Shown: one piece after another, positions 1-9,485 of the stretch
How positions within the stretch are numbered: the first letter of the stretch is position 1
How the letters are laid out: the number at the start of each line of letters is the position of its first letter
Source of the DNA: Streptomyces coryli
GTDB lineage: Bacteria > Actinomycetota > Actinomycetes > Streptomycetales > Streptomycetaceae
Assembly: GCF_011044975.1 (NCBI RefSeq)
Contig: NZ_JAAKZV010000005.1
Span: 1 to 64,000 of the forward strand
Direction of reading: 5' to 3'
DNA: 64,000 nucleotides
Notes under the pieces: model-generated
Told to the model about the DNA's origin: nothing
What the model saw: the letters and a program-made list of their open reading frames with translations, nothing else
The model's database searches: none
Program-made: the position numbers and the translations under genes

Positions 1-2505
1 CCACCCGACCTCTCCTGGCGCCCCGCCGCCAACGCCCAGCACGCCTACCGCATCCAGGTCGCCACCACCCCCGACCTCCTGACCCACAACACCCCCGACC
101 TCTGGGACAGCGGCCAGGTCACCGCCCCGCACAGCACCTCCGTGCCCTACGCCGGCAAGCCCCTCGCCGCCGCCCAGCGCGCCCACTGGCGGGTCCGCGT
201 CTGGGACGAGCACGGCGAGCCCTCCGCCTGGAGCGCCACCGCGACCTGGGAGACCGGGCTGCCGACCGCCGCCGACTGGGCCGGTGCCCGCTGGGTGACC
301 GCCCCCGAGTGGGCCCCGCCCGCCACCGACGCGCACGACCCCGAACGCGCCCTACCGCTGCTGGCCCGGGACTTCGAGCTGCCCCGCCCCGTAGTGAAGG
401 CGCGCCTCTACGCCACCGCACTCGGCCTCTACGTCCCCACCCTCAACGGCCGCCCCATCGCAGCCGCCGTCCTCGAACCCGCCAACACCGCCTACGACAA
501 ACGCCTCCTCTACACCACCTACGACGTCACCCACGCCCTCACCCCAGGCCCCAACACCCTCGGCTGCCTCCTCGCCGGCGGCCTCGCCCACGTCCCCGAC
601 GTGCCCGGCCGCTACCAGAAGCTCCGCGTCGACTACGGCCTGCCGAGGCTGCTGGCCCTGCTCCGCGTCGAGCACGACGACGGCTCCGTAACGACCATCG
701 GCACCGACGAGCAATGGCGTACGGCACCCGGCCCCGTCACCGTCTCCGACTGGTTCGGCGGCGAGGACCACGACGCCCGGCGCGAGCACCCCGGCTGGGA
801 CGCACCCGGCGCGGACCTCACCGGCTGGCAGCCCGTCGTCACCGCACCAGCCTCCGACGCGCAGCTCTCAGCGATCGCGCACCCCCCGGTCGAAGCCGTC
901 GACGAGCTCACCCCGACCACCATCACCCAACCCCAACCAGGCATCTACGTCGCCGACTTCGGCACCAACATCGCCGGCCGCCCCGAGCTCCGCGTCACCG
1001 GCCCCGCCGACACCACCGTCACCCTCCGCCCCGCCGAGCTGCTCCATGACGACGGCACCGTCAACCAGCGCTTCACCGGCCGCCCCTGCTACGACGCGTA
1101 CACCCTCAAAGGCGCCGCCACCCCCGAGACCTGGCAGCCGCAGACCGTCTACCACGGCTTCCGCTACGTCCAGATCGAAGGCCTGCCCCACCCCGCCGAC
1201 CACGACACCGTCCGCGCCCACGTCCTCCGCGCCGCCAACCACCCCGCAGGCGGCTTCTCCTGCTCCGACGAGCTGCTCTCCGCCGTGCACCGGATCACCG
1301 ACCGGGCGGTGCAGTCGAACATGTACAGCCTCCTCACCGACTGCCCGCACCGCGAAAAGCTCGGCTGGCTGGAGCAGGCCCACCTGGTCTTCCCCGCCGT
1401 CGCGAACAACTACGACGTCGCCGCCTACTTCCGCAAGCTGGTACGCGACATGGCGGACGCCCAGACCGACACCGGCCTGGTGCCGAGCATCGCGCCCGAA
1501 TACAAGGTCTTCGAGGACAAGTTCCGCGACGACCCCAACTGGGGCGGCGCCATCATCCTCACCCCCTGGCAGCTGTACCGCACCTACGGCGACACCGCCA
1601 CGCTGCGCACCCACTACCCCCACATGCGGCGCTACCTGGACCACCTCGCCTCCCGCGCCGACGGCGACGGCCTCCTGACCCACGGCCTCGGCGACTGGAT
1701 GGCCTTCGACATGACCACCCCGAAGGCGGTCACCGCCACCTTCGGCTACGGCCGCGCCGCCGCCGCGCTGTCCCGTATTGCCGCGGTCCTCGGCGACACC
1801 GACGGCGAACGCACGTACGCCGCCCTGGCCGAGCGCCTCCGCCGCGCCTTCCACGACGCCTTCTTCGACCCGGCCGGACACACCTACGCCACTGGCAGCC
1901 AGGCCGCCGACGCCCTCGCCTTCGACCTCGGCGCCGTCCCGGAAGCCGAGCGCGACGCGGTCCTCGCCCACCTCGTCGACTCCGTCCGGGCGGCCGGCGA
2001 CCACGTCACCGTCGGCGAGATCGCGCTGCCCTCGCTGCTGCGGGTGCTCTCCGCGTACGGCCGGGACGACGTCGTGTACGACCTCGTCAGCCGCACGGAC
2101 AGCCCCAGTTACGGCTACCAGGTGGTGCACGGCGCCACCGCGCTCACCGAGCGCTGGGACGGCCCCACCCGCGGCTCCTCGCAGAACCACCTGATGCTCG
2201 GCGCGATCGAGGAGTGGTTCTACGGCTCCCTCGCCGGCATCGGCCAGGCCGCCGACTCGGTCGCCTTCGCCCGGATCGTCATCCGCCCCACCCCCGTTGG
2301 AGACCTCTCGCATGCCGACGCCTGGTACGACACCCCGCGCGGCCGGGTCCGCAGCAGCTGGCAGCGGTCCGCGGACGGCGGCTTCACCCTCGACGTCACC
2401 GTGCCGCCGGGCGCGCCCGCCAGGATCGAGCTGCCGCTGCCTGACGGCGGCCGCGCCATCCACGAAGCCGCGCCCGGCACCCGGCGGTTCACCGCTCCGG
2501 CGTGA
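1..2505 (+). CDS. alpha-L-rhamnosidase, GH78 (5' end outside window)
   Basis: Releases terminal alpha-L-rhamnose from plant-type glycans. The frame is open from base 1, and the first codons already read as the fibronectin-like N-terminal domain of GH78 (WRPAANAQHAYRIQV, then RVRVWDEHGEPSAWS), so the start lies upstream of the window. 834 residues are visible. The central part has the beta-domain motif HGFRYVQIEG near visible residue 385 and the GH78 active-site segment TDCPHREKLGWLEQ near 446-459, followed by an (alpha/alpha)6-type region and the usual C-terminal beta domain. No signal peptide can be judged because the start is missing. The 3' end overlaps the convergent arabinofuranosidase gene by 17 nt. 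The second GH78 at 12955 has DCPQRDERMGWTGD at this site, so the two probably differ in substrate. Confidence 0.93.
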   Translation, partial: PPDLSWRPAANAQHAYRIQVATTPDLLTHNTPDLWDSGQVTAPHSTSVPYAGKPLAAAQRAHWRVRVWDEHGEPSAWSATATWETGLPTAADWAGARWVTAPEWAPPATDAHDPERALPLLARDFELPRPVVKARLYATALGLYVPTLNGRPIAAAVLEPANTAYDKRLLYTTYDVTHALTPGPNTLGCLLAGGLAHVPDVPGRYQKLRVDYGLPRLLALLRVEHDDGSVTTIGTDEQWRTAPGPVTVSDWFGGEDHDARREHPGWDAPGADLTGWQPVVTAPASDAQLSAIAHPPVEAVDELTPTTITQPQPGIYVADFGTNIAGRPELRVTGPADTTVTLRPAELLHDDGTVNQRFTGRPCYDAYTLKGAATPETWQPQTVYHGFRYVQIEGLPHPADHDTVRAHVLRAANHPAGGFSCSDELLSAVHRITDRAVQSNMYSLLTDCPHREKLGWLEQAHLVFPAVANNYDVAAYFRKLVRDMADAQTDTGLVPSIAPEYKVFEDKFRDDPNWGGAIILTPWQLYRTYGDTATLRTHYPHMRRYLDHLASRADGDGLLTHGLGDWMAFDMTTPKAVTATFGYGRAAAALSRIAAVLGDTDGERTYAALAERLRRAFHDAFFDPAGHTYATGSQAADALAFDLGAVPEAERDAVLAHLVDSVRAAGDHVTVGEIALPSLLRVLSAYGRDDVVYDLVSRTDSPSYGYQVVHGATALTERWDGPTRGSSQNHLMLGAIEEWFYGSLAGIGQAADSVAFARIVIRPTPVGDLSHADAWYDTPRGRVRSSWQRSADGGFTLDVTVPPGAPARIELPLPDGGRAIHEAAPGTRRFTAPA

Positions 2506-4324
2506 GCGGGAAGTACACCGCGTACGGCTCGTCCTCCACCTCGTGCAGCGGCACAAAGCGCAGCCCCCGGTCCTGGCCGCGGGCCCGCCACGAGCCGCGC
2601 CAGGCGAACGGGTCGCGCTCCTCGTCCGGGACCAGGACCGTCTCCGGCCGCCCGGGGTCGCCGACCAGCCGCCGCTCCTCCTCGCACAGCCCGGCCAGCA
2701 CCACCGGCCCGTCGCGGAAGGCCACCGCCTCGGGCCGGTCCGGCAGCGGCACGGCGCGCAGCGATCGCGGCAGCCGCAGCCGTACGACATCGTCGCGCCA
2801 CTCGCGACGCAGCGTCACCCAGCCGGAGCCGTCCGGGAGCGGCTGCGGCTCGCCGTTGACCGTCAGCTCCACCGGGCCGCCCGCCCACTCCGGCACCCGC
2901 AGCGCCAGCGCGAACTCCACTGGGACAGCGGCCCGCACGGTCAGCTCGATGCTCCAGCGCTCCGGCCGGCGGGTCGCGCCCCGGTCGCCGCCCGCCGCGA
3001 TATGCGTACCCACCTCGGGGTCGGGCCGCTGGGTGATCTCCACCCCGTCCCAGGTCAGCACCGACGGGATGTACTGGCCGACGGCCACACCCCCGTCGAA
3101 GCCGTAAAAGGCCCGGGCGTCGTGCAAGGTATGCGCCTGCACCATCGTGCCGTAGCAGCACCAGAAGCTCTCCGTCGCCGTGCCCCACTCCTTCCGCGCG
3201 CCAGGGCGCAGCGGCAGGTAGTACGCGGCCATGCCGGTCCGCGGGTGCTGCTGGGCCAGCAGGCCGTTGTAGAGCCCGAGTTCGATGTAGTCGGCATACT
3301 GCGCCTCGCCGGTCCAGCGCAGCAGCACATCCGCGAGCCGCAGCATGTTGTGGACCGAGCAGTGCTCCTGTGTCTTCAGGCCCAGCCGCGCCGCGAACTC
3401 ATGCGGCGGCGTCCACACCTCGAAGCTCGTCTGGCCGCCGGTGGCGAACTGCCCGCGGTCGGTCACCGCGCACCGCCAGTACGCCTCCACCACCTCCCGC
3501 CAGCGCCGCTCGCCGGTCACCTCGTAGGCGCGGGCGGCGCCCAGCGCCTCCGGAATGGTGGTGTTGGCATGCCGGTTGGTGAGCGGATCCTCCCCCTTCA
3601 GCAGCGGCTCGAAAAGCCGCGGCCGGTCGTAGCGCCGCATCAGCTCCAGGTGGGCGGCGTCGCCGGTGATCCCGTACAGGTCCGCCCACACCTCGAGCAT
3701 GCCGCCCGTCTCGTGGTCGAGGATGTCGTCCAGCTGCTCGCGGGAGAAGGCCGCGGTCCAGCGGCAAAACCAGCGGGCGGCATTCACCACAGTCTCCAGC
3801 GCCGTCGCGCTCCCCAGGTAGCGATACGCGTCGAGCAACCCCATCAGCGTCTTGTGCACGGTGTAGTGCGGCGCCCACACCGCCTTCCCGGCCGCGATCC
3901 GGTGCAGGTACTTCTCCGGGATCGAGAACACCCACTCGCCGCCGTTCTCACGCTGCAGCGCCGCCAGCCGGTCCACGATGCCCTCGGCCTTGGCGCGCAG
4001 TTCCGCATCGCCGGTGGCGGAGACGAGCCGGGCGGCGGCGGACAGCCAGTGGCCCAGGAAGTGGCCGCGCAGCTGCGAGTCGAGGCCCTCCCAGCCGCCG
4101 TACCGCCGGCCCGGTTCGGGCGCGGCGGCGGGCGTGAAGAGCGCGGCCTCGTGCACGTACGGGCGCAGCAGCTGCCCGCTCTCCAGGCTCATCAGATAGC
4201 GCCGCACCAGGTCTCGGCGGCGCCGGAACGGGTTCGGCAGCTCGGTGTAGTCGATGCGCCCGAGGCCGGGCAGCAGGCGGACGCGGTCGGGCGGGAACGC
4301 GGTGAGCGGCGGCAGCGATGGCAT
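2489..4324 (-). CDS. beta-L-arabinofuranosidase-like glycosidase (GH127/GH146, DUF1680)
   Basis: 611 residues. The fold is expected to be an (alpha/alpha)6 barrel with beta domains that removes beta-L-arabinofuranose from plant glycoproteins or pectic side chains. Characterised GH127 enzymes use a Zn-bound cysteine nucleophile. Here the matching residues appear as EHC (Glu320, Cys322) and FWCCYGT (Cys389, Cys390). The third cysteine of the classical CxCC cluster is replaced by Phe, and WCCYGT looks more like GH146. The ATG at 4324 is preferred because the family N-terminus PSLPPLTAFPPDRVRL follows at once; a TTG at 4360 is also in frame. No signal peptide is visible. The gene is divergent from the GH2 galactosidase across a 58-bp shared promoter and convergent with the GH78 gene. 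Family is sure, exact specificity is inferred. Confidence 0.88.
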   Translation of the reverse strand: MPSLPPLTAFPPDRVRLLPGLGRIDYTELPNPFRRRRDLVRRYLMSLESGQLLRPYVHEAALFTPAAAPEPGRRYGGWEGLDSQLRGHFLGHWLSAAARLVSATGDAELRAKAEGIVDRLAALQRENGGEWVFSIPEKYLHRIAAGKAVWAPHYTVHKTLMGLLDAYRYLGSATALETVVNAARWFCRWTAAFSREQLDDILDHETGGMLEVWADLYGITGDAAHLELMRRYDRPRLFEPLLKGEDPLTNRHANTTIPEALGAARAYEVTGERRWREVVEAYWRCAVTDRGQFATGGQTSFEVWTPPHEFAARLGLKTQEHCSVHNMLRLADVLLRWTGEAQYADYIELGLYNGLLAQQHPRTGMAAYYLPLRPGARKEWGTATESFWCCYGTMVQAHTLHDARAFYGFDGGVAVGQYIPSVLTWDGVEITQRPDPEVGTHIAAGGDRGATRRPERWSIELTVRAAVPVEFALALRVPEWAGGPVELTVNGEPQPLPDGSGWVTLRREWRDDVVRLRLPRSLRAVPLPDRPEAVAFRDGPVVLAGLCEEERRLVGDPGRPETVLVPDEERDPFAWRGSWRARGQDRGLRFVPLHEVEDEPYAVYFPLTPER

Positions 4325-4382
4325 CGCTTCAGACAGCCCGTAACAGCCTTTGTCTGTCAATACCCTGGCATGGAGGCATAAG
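4325..4382. promoter_or_regulatory. bidirectional promoter between GH127-like and GH2 genes
   Basis: A 58-bp gap separates two divergent glycosidase genes. On the minus strand TTGACA (4359-4354) lies 35 nt before the ATG at 4324. On the plus strand GTCAATACCC (4356-4365) is followed by ATGGAGG, whose GGAGG (4372-4376) serves the GH2 gene. A very similar arrangement occurs between the GH42 and GH29 genes at 9425-9485. AGACA (4331-4335) and TGTCT (4351-4355) form a loose inverted repeat. Promoter role is inferred from position and motif. Confidence 0.5.
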
Positions 4383-7304
4383 TTGTTGCCCTATTACGCG
4401 GACTTCGCCCCCGGCACCCGGCGCCGCCGGCCCCGCGCCGCCTTCACCTCGGACGCGGGCCGGCTCGACCTCTCCGGGACCTGGCTGTTCCGGCTCTCGG
4501 ACACGGCGACCGGAGCACCCCTGAACTTCCTCGGCCCGGAGCCGCCGGGCGAGGGCTTCACCGAGCTGCCCGTGCCCTCGCACTGGGTGCTGCACGGCCA
4601 CGGCACCCCCCGCTACACCAACACCGCCTACCCGTTCCCGATCGACCCGCCGCACGTCCCGGACGCCAACCCCACCGGCGACCACCGCCTCGACTTCGAG
4701 CTGCCCGCCGACTGGCGGCGGGCCGGCAGCGTGCTGCGCTTCGAGGGCGTCGACTCCTGCTTCCGGGTATGGCTCAACGGCCGGGAGCTCGGCACGTCCA
4801 AGGGCAGCCGGCTGCCCGCCGAGTTCGCCGCCGGCCCGGCGCTGCACCCCGGCCGCAACGTCCTCGCCGTCCGCGTCCACCGCTGGTCGTCCGGCAGCTA
4901 CCTGGAGGACCAGGACATGTGGTGGCTGCCCGGGATCTTCCGCGAGGTGAGCCTGCTGGAGCGCCCGGCCGGCGGCGTCGCCGACTTCTTCGTCCACGCC
5001 GGTTACGACCACGCCACCGGCCGCGGCACGCTGCACGTGGACGCCGACGCCCCCGCCCACGTGCACGTCCCGGAGCTCGGCATCGAGGGCCTGCCCGTAG
5101 GAGAGGAGACGTCGATCGGCGGCGTCGAGCCGTGGTCGGCGGAGCTGCCCCGCCTCTACGACGGACTCCTCGAAGCACCGGGCGAGCGCATCCCGCTGCG
5201 CATCGGCTTCCGCACCGTCGCCATCACGGACGGCCTGCTCACCGCCAACGGCCGCCCCCTGCTGCTCCGCGGCGTCAACCGGCACGAGCACGACTGCGAC
5301 CGCGGCCGCGCCCTCGACCTGGCCACGATGCGCGAAGACGTGCTGCAGATGAAGCGGCACAACATCAACGCCGTACGCACCGCGCACTACCCGCCGCACC
5401 CCGCCTTCCTCGACCTCTGCGACGAGCTCGGCCTCTGGGTCGTCGACGAGTGCGACATCGAGACGCACGGCTTCATCCTCGCCGACTGGCGCGGCAATCC
5501 GGCCGACGATCCGCGCTGGGAGCCGATGTTCCTCGACCGCATGCGCCGCATGGTCGAGCGGGACAAGAACCACCCCAGCGTCGTCATCTGGTCGCTCGGC
5601 AACGAGAGCCACCACGGCAGCAACTTCGCCGCCCTCGGCGACTGGACCCGCACCCGCGACCCCGACCGCCCGCTGCATTACGAGCGCGACCGCAGCTACC
5701 GGCACTCCGACTTCTACAGCCTGATGTACGCCCCGGTCCCGGAGGTCGAGCGCATCGGCCGGCGCGAGGAGGTCGTCCCGCCGGAGACCGCCGACGACCC
5801 GGAGCTGGAGGCCAGACGGCGCTCGCTGCCCTTCCTGCTCATCGAGTACGCGCACGCCATGGGCAACGGACCCGGCTCCCTGGCCGCGTACCGGCGCGCC
5901 TTCGAGGCGCACCCGCGCTGCCAGGGCGGCTTCGTCTGGGAGTGGATCGACCACGGCTTCCGCCGCCGCACCGCCGACGGACGCGAATACTTCGGCTACG
6001 GCGGCGACTTCGGCGACCAGCCGCACGGCGGCACCTTCTGCATCGACGGCCTGCTCTTCCCCGACCGGGCCCCGTCACCGGGCCTGGCCGAGCTGAAGAA
6101 GGCGTACGAGCCGGTGACCCTCACCGCCGACCCGGCGGCGCGCGAGGTGCACATCGCCAACCGCCACGACCTGCGCGACCTGGCGCACCTGCGGTTCACG
6201 TGGACGCTGGAGGACGCGGGGACGGCGCTCGGCTCCGGCGAGCTGAAGGCGCCGGACGTACCCGCGCGCGGCGAGGCGGTGGCCGAGCTCCCTGAACTCC
6301 CGGTGCCGGCGCGGGCGGCGGGCGAGGTGTGGCTGACCGTACGCGCCGTGCTGGCGGCGGACGAGCCCTGGGCGCCGGCCGGGCACGAGGTGGCGTGGAC
6401 GCAGGCCCGGGTGCGGGCGAGGACGGCGAGGACCAAGCCCGCGGCCTTCTCCGGACGTCCGCGCCGTACGGACCACGACGTGCTCATGGAAGACGCGGCC
6501 TTCGACGCCCGCACCGGCGTCCTGCGCCGCCTCGGCCCGCTGGAGCTCGACGGGCCCCGCCTCGACATCTGGCGCGCCCCCACCGACAACGACCGGGGGA
6601 TGGGCCCCAACTCCGCCGCCAAGGACTGGCACCGTGCCGGCCTCGACCGCATGGAGACGCGCACCGTCGCCGTCCGCGCCACCGGTGCCCGCGTCCTGGT
6701 CGAGACCCACACCGGCCCGGCCGGAACGGACCGCGCGCTGCGCGCCCACTGGAAGTGGACCGCCACCGGCAGCGCGCTCCGGCTCGCCCTCCGCGTCGTC
6801 CCGGAAGGCCCGTGGGACGGACTCTGCCTCCCGCGGCTCGGCGTCCGGCTGACGCTGCCCGCGGCGTACGACGCGGTGCGCTGGTACGGGCTGGGCCCGG
6901 GGGAGGCGTACCCGGACAGCAGGGAAGCCGCCAGAGTCGGGCTGTTCACGGCCACCGTCGCCGAGCTGCAGACCCCCTACGTCGTCCCGCAGGAGAACGG
7001 CCACCGCGCCGAGCTGCGCTGGGCCGAACTGACCGGCGCCGACGCCCCGTGCGGGCTGCGGATCGAGGGCGAGCCGCACTTCGGCCTCACCGCCCGCCGC
7101 TGGACCAGCGCCGACCTGGACGCCGCCCGGCACCCCACCGACCTGGTGGAACGGGACGCGCTGTACGTCAACCTCGACCACGCCCAGCACGGCCTGGGCA
7201 GCGCCTCCTGCGGCCCGGGGCCGCTGGCGGAACACCGACTGACGCCCGCGGAGTCGACGTTCACCCTGGTCTTCCGCACCCTCCCGTCCGGCGGTGCGCC
7301 GTGA
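4383..7304 (+). CDS. beta-galactosidase, GH2 (LacZ type)
   Basis: 973 residues with the full LacZ architecture: sugar-binding jelly roll, Ig-like domain, TIM barrel, second Ig-like domain and the beta-galactosidase small chain (DUF4981/Bgal_small_N type) at the C-terminus. It hydrolyses terminal beta-D-galactosides. The acid/base Glu is in WSLGNES and the nucleophile Glu in LIEYAHAMGN. The TTG at 4383 is chosen because GGAGG at 4372-4376 sits 6 nt upstream; TTG at 4386 and 4350 are in-frame alternatives. There is no signal peptide, so the enzyme is probably cytoplasmic. It faces a convergent GH42 gene 26 bp downstream, giving the island two galactosidases of unrelated families, probably for different linkages. 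Confidence 0.93.
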   Translation: MLPYYADFAPGTRRRRPRAAFTSDAGRLDLSGTWLFRLSDTATGAPLNFLGPEPPGEGFTELPVPSHWVLHGHGTPRYTNTAYPFPIDPPHVPDANPTGDHRLDFELPADWRRAGSVLRFEGVDSCFRVWLNGRELGTSKGSRLPAEFAAGPALHPGRNVLAVRVHRWSSGSYLEDQDMWWLPGIFREVSLLERPAGGVADFFVHAGYDHATGRGTLHVDADAPAHVHVPELGIEGLPVGEETSIGGVEPWSAELPRLYDGLLEAPGERIPLRIGFRTVAITDGLLTANGRPLLLRGVNRHEHDCDRGRALDLATMREDVLQMKRHNINAVRTAHYPPHPAFLDLCDELGLWVVDECDIETHGFILADWRGNPADDPRWEPMFLDRMRRMVERDKNHPSVVIWSLGNESHHGSNFAALGDWTRTRDPDRPLHYERDRSYRHSDFYSLMYAPVPEVERIGRREEVVPPETADDPELEARRRSLPFLLIEYAHAMGNGPGSLAAYRRAFEAHPRCQGGFVWEWIDHGFRRRTADGREYFGYGGDFGDQPHGGTFCIDGLLFPDRAPSPGLAELKKAYEPVTLTADPAAREVHIANRHDLRDLAHLRFTWTLEDAGTALGSGELKAPDVPARGEAVAELPELPVPARAAGEVWLTVRAVLAADEPWAPAGHEVAWTQARVRARTARTKPAAFSGRPRRTDHDVLMEDAAFDARTGVLRRLGPLELDGPRLDIWRAPTDNDRGMGPNSAAKDWHRAGLDRMETRTVAVRATGARVLVETHTGPAGTDRALRAHWKWTATGSALRLALRVVPEGPWDGLCLPRLGVRLTLPAAYDAVRWYGLGPGEAYPDSREAARVGLFTATVAELQTPYVVPQENGHRAELRWAELTGADAPCGLRIEGEPHFGLTARRWTSADLDAARHPTDLVERDALYVNLDHAQHGLGSASCGPGPLAEHRLTPAESTFTLVFRTLPSGGAP

Positions 7305-7330
7305 GCGCCGTCGACACCCGGGCGTGCGGC

Positions 7331-9424
7331 TCAGCCCTCCGACCGCAGCACCCGGACGTCCCAGCCGCCGAGCCCGATCCCGGCGCCTGCCGCGATCCGC
7401 TCGCCGGTGAGCACGTCCGCGAGCGCCTCCGGCGCCACGATCCGGGCCGGCGTCCAGCTCCAGTTGTGCGCGAACCACAGGCGCTCGCCGGCGGCGTTAC
7501 GGGCCGAGGTTACGGTCATCGAGTCCGGCAGGCCGGACCACAGTTGCCGCACCCCGGCACCCGGCGCGACGAACTCGGCCAGCGCCGCCGCGAACGCGGC
7601 GTCCGGCAGCGTTCCCACATACGTCACCCGGCCCGCCCCGTGGGCATGCGTCGTAGCGGCCGGCCAGCGGCCGAAGTGCGGGTGCTCGTACCAGGCCAGT
7701 GCCTCGGCTCCCTCGGGAATCAGGCCGTCCGCCCACGCCGTCGCCTCGGCCCTCGCCGGCAGCCGCAGCCCGGAGCCGTCGGCGGGCCGCACCGGCACCG
7801 GCTCCCGCAGGTTGGCGTACTCCTCGTAGCGCAGACCCGCCGCCGCCCGCAGCGGCCCGGGCGCGACCTCCGCCCGCGCCCGCGCCTCGCCGTCGCCGTA
7901 CCCGGTGCGGAAGGTGAGCAGCAGGTGCCCGCCGGCCCGCGCGTACCCTTCGAGGAGTTCCAGCACGGCGTCGTCCGCCGCGTACAGCGCCGGCGCCACC
8001 AGCACCGGCCAGGCCCGCGCCAGCTCCTCCGCCGACCGCGGCAGCTGCGGCACGTTCAGCACGGCCGCCTGCCGCCCGGCGTCGAAGAAGCCCTGGTAGA
8101 AGGCCCCGAAGATCCGGGTGTACGAGCCCGGGTCCGGCTCGTACCCGCCACCCGGCCGGGCCAGCGGCGGCTGATGCTGGAAGGCCCAGTCGCTCTCCGC
8201 CGACCGCACGAACGCCACGTCCGCATCCGGCACCAGCCCGCGCAGCGCCTCGTCCGCGGCCGCCAGCTCCCGGGCGATCCGCCCGGCCTCCCGCAGCACC
8301 CGGCCGGGGCGCAGCGAGTGGCCGAGCAGCCCGCCCCAGTACGTCTCGTGCCCGGAGTGCAGCGTGTGCCAGTGCCAATAGGCCACCTGCCGGGCCCCAC
8401 GCGCGACCAGCGCCCACGCCGCCTGGCGCAACTGGCCCTCGTACGGCGGGTGGTTGGTGTGCGCCCCGCCGATGGAGGTGGCGCCCGTCTCGGTGACGTG
8501 GAACGGCGCCTGCTTCGAGCCGCGGGCGCGGTCCGCGGCCTGGTACAGCTGCGCCACGCCCTGCCCGAACCAGCCGCCGTCGTGGCGCCGGCCCGGGTCC
8601 GGCAGCGCCAGCTCGTCCTGGGTCGCGTAGTAGACGTTCGCGGAGGCCACGTCGAGGCCGCGGTTGAGCGCCACGTCGTCGACCGCCGGGCGGGTGTAGG
8701 CGAGACAGGTCGTGACGTACTGGCCGGGGCGCGCCAGCTCGCGTACGAGTCCGGCCTGCCACGCGATGAACTCCGTGGTCAGGTCCGCCTGATAGCGGCG
8801 CCACGCCAGGTCGTACGCGGGGGTGGTGTTGCCGTCCGGCGGCCACAGTTCGTCCCACGAACCGATCCGGTGCGACCAATAGGCAAGCCCCCAGCGCGCG
8901 TTGAGCACCTCCACGCTGCCGTAGCGCTCCTCGAGCCGGGCCACGAAGCCGGCGAACACCTCCGGATTGTGGATCAGATGCAGCCCCGGCTCGTTGTCCA
9001 CCTGGTAGCCGATGACGGCCGGATGGTCCGCGTACCGGCCGACGACCTGCCGCACCACCCGCTCCGCATAGCCGCGGAAGACCGGACTGGTGAAGTCCAC
9101 CTCCTGCCGCGCGCCCCACGCCACCCGGCGCCCGCCGCGCAACTGCACCGCCAGCTCCGGGTGTTTGCGCTGCAGCCACGGCGGGACCGCGTACGTCGGG
9201 GTGCCGAGCAGCACGCCGATCCCGCGCGCCCGCGCCCCGTCGAGCACCGGCCGCAGCCAGTCCAGGTCGAAGACCCCGTCCCGGGGCTCCCACGTCGACC
9301 AGACGGACTCGCCGACGCGGATGAGCGTCAGGCCCGTCTCGGCCATCAGGTCGAGGTCCGCCTCGAGGCGGTCGTACGGCATGTACTCGGCGTAATAGGC
9401 GGCACCCAGGCGGACTGTCGGCAT
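7331..9424 (-). CDS. beta-galactosidase, GH42
   Basis: 697 residues beginning PTVRLGAAYYAEYMPYDR, the usual GH42 start where the first barrel strand follows the N-terminus. The acid/base Glu is in YQVDNEPG and the nucleophile Glu in HVTETGATS. After the TIM barrel come the trimerisation domain (ALYAADDAVLELLEGY region) and the small beta domain. GH42 enzymes act on beta-galactosides, and some on alpha-L-arabinopyranosides, inside the cell; no signal peptide is seen. The ATG at 9424 is chosen over longer in-frame starts because the upstream residues do not look like the family. Divergent from the GH29 fucosidase and probably co-regulated with it from the shared gap. Confidence 0.93.
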   Translation of the reverse strand: MPTVRLGAAYYAEYMPYDRLEADLDLMAETGLTLIRVGESVWSTWEPRDGVFDLDWLRPVLDGARARGIGVLLGTPTYAVPPWLQRKHPELAVQLRGGRRVAWGARQEVDFTSPVFRGYAERVVRQVVGRYADHPAVIGYQVDNEPGLHLIHNPEVFAGFVARLEERYGSVEVLNARWGLAYWSHRIGSWDELWPPDGNTTPAYDLAWRRYQADLTTEFIAWQAGLVRELARPGQYVTTCLAYTRPAVDDVALNRGLDVASANVYYATQDELALPDPGRRHDGGWFGQGVAQLYQAADRARGSKQAPFHVTETGATSIGGAHTNHPPYEGQLRQAAWALVARGARQVAYWHWHTLHSGHETYWGGLLGHSLRPGRVLREAGRIARELAAADEALRGLVPDADVAFVRSAESDWAFQHQPPLARPGGGYEPDPGSYTRIFGAFYQGFFDAGRQAAVLNVPQLPRSAEELARAWPVLVAPALYAADDAVLELLEGYARAGGHLLLTFRTGYGDGEARARAEVAPGPLRAAAGLRYEEYANLREPVPVRPADGSGLRLPARAEATAWADGLIPEGAEALAWYEHPHFGRWPAATTHAHGAGRVTYVGTLPDAAFAAALAEFVAPGAGVRQLWSGLPDSMTVTSARNAAGERLWFAHNWSWTPARIVAPEALADVLTGERIAAGAGIGLGGWDVRVLRSEG

Positions 9425-9485
9425 CGCCCGAAGCTGGCAGAGGCCGCTGCCCGCGGTCAATATCCCCGTAAATGGATAGGAATTT
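9425..9485. promoter_or_regulatory. bidirectional promoter between GH42 and GH29 genes
   Basis: A 61-bp gap. On the minus strand TTGACC (9460-9455) lies 36 nt before the GH42 ATG. On the plus strand GTCAATATCCCC (9456-9467) is followed by ATGGATAGG (9472-9480), with AGGA as a short ribosome site for GH29. GGCAG (9436-9440) and CTGCC (9447-9451) form an inverted repeat. The order and spacing match the GH127/GH2 gap, which suggests one regulator for both pairs. Confidence 0.5.
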
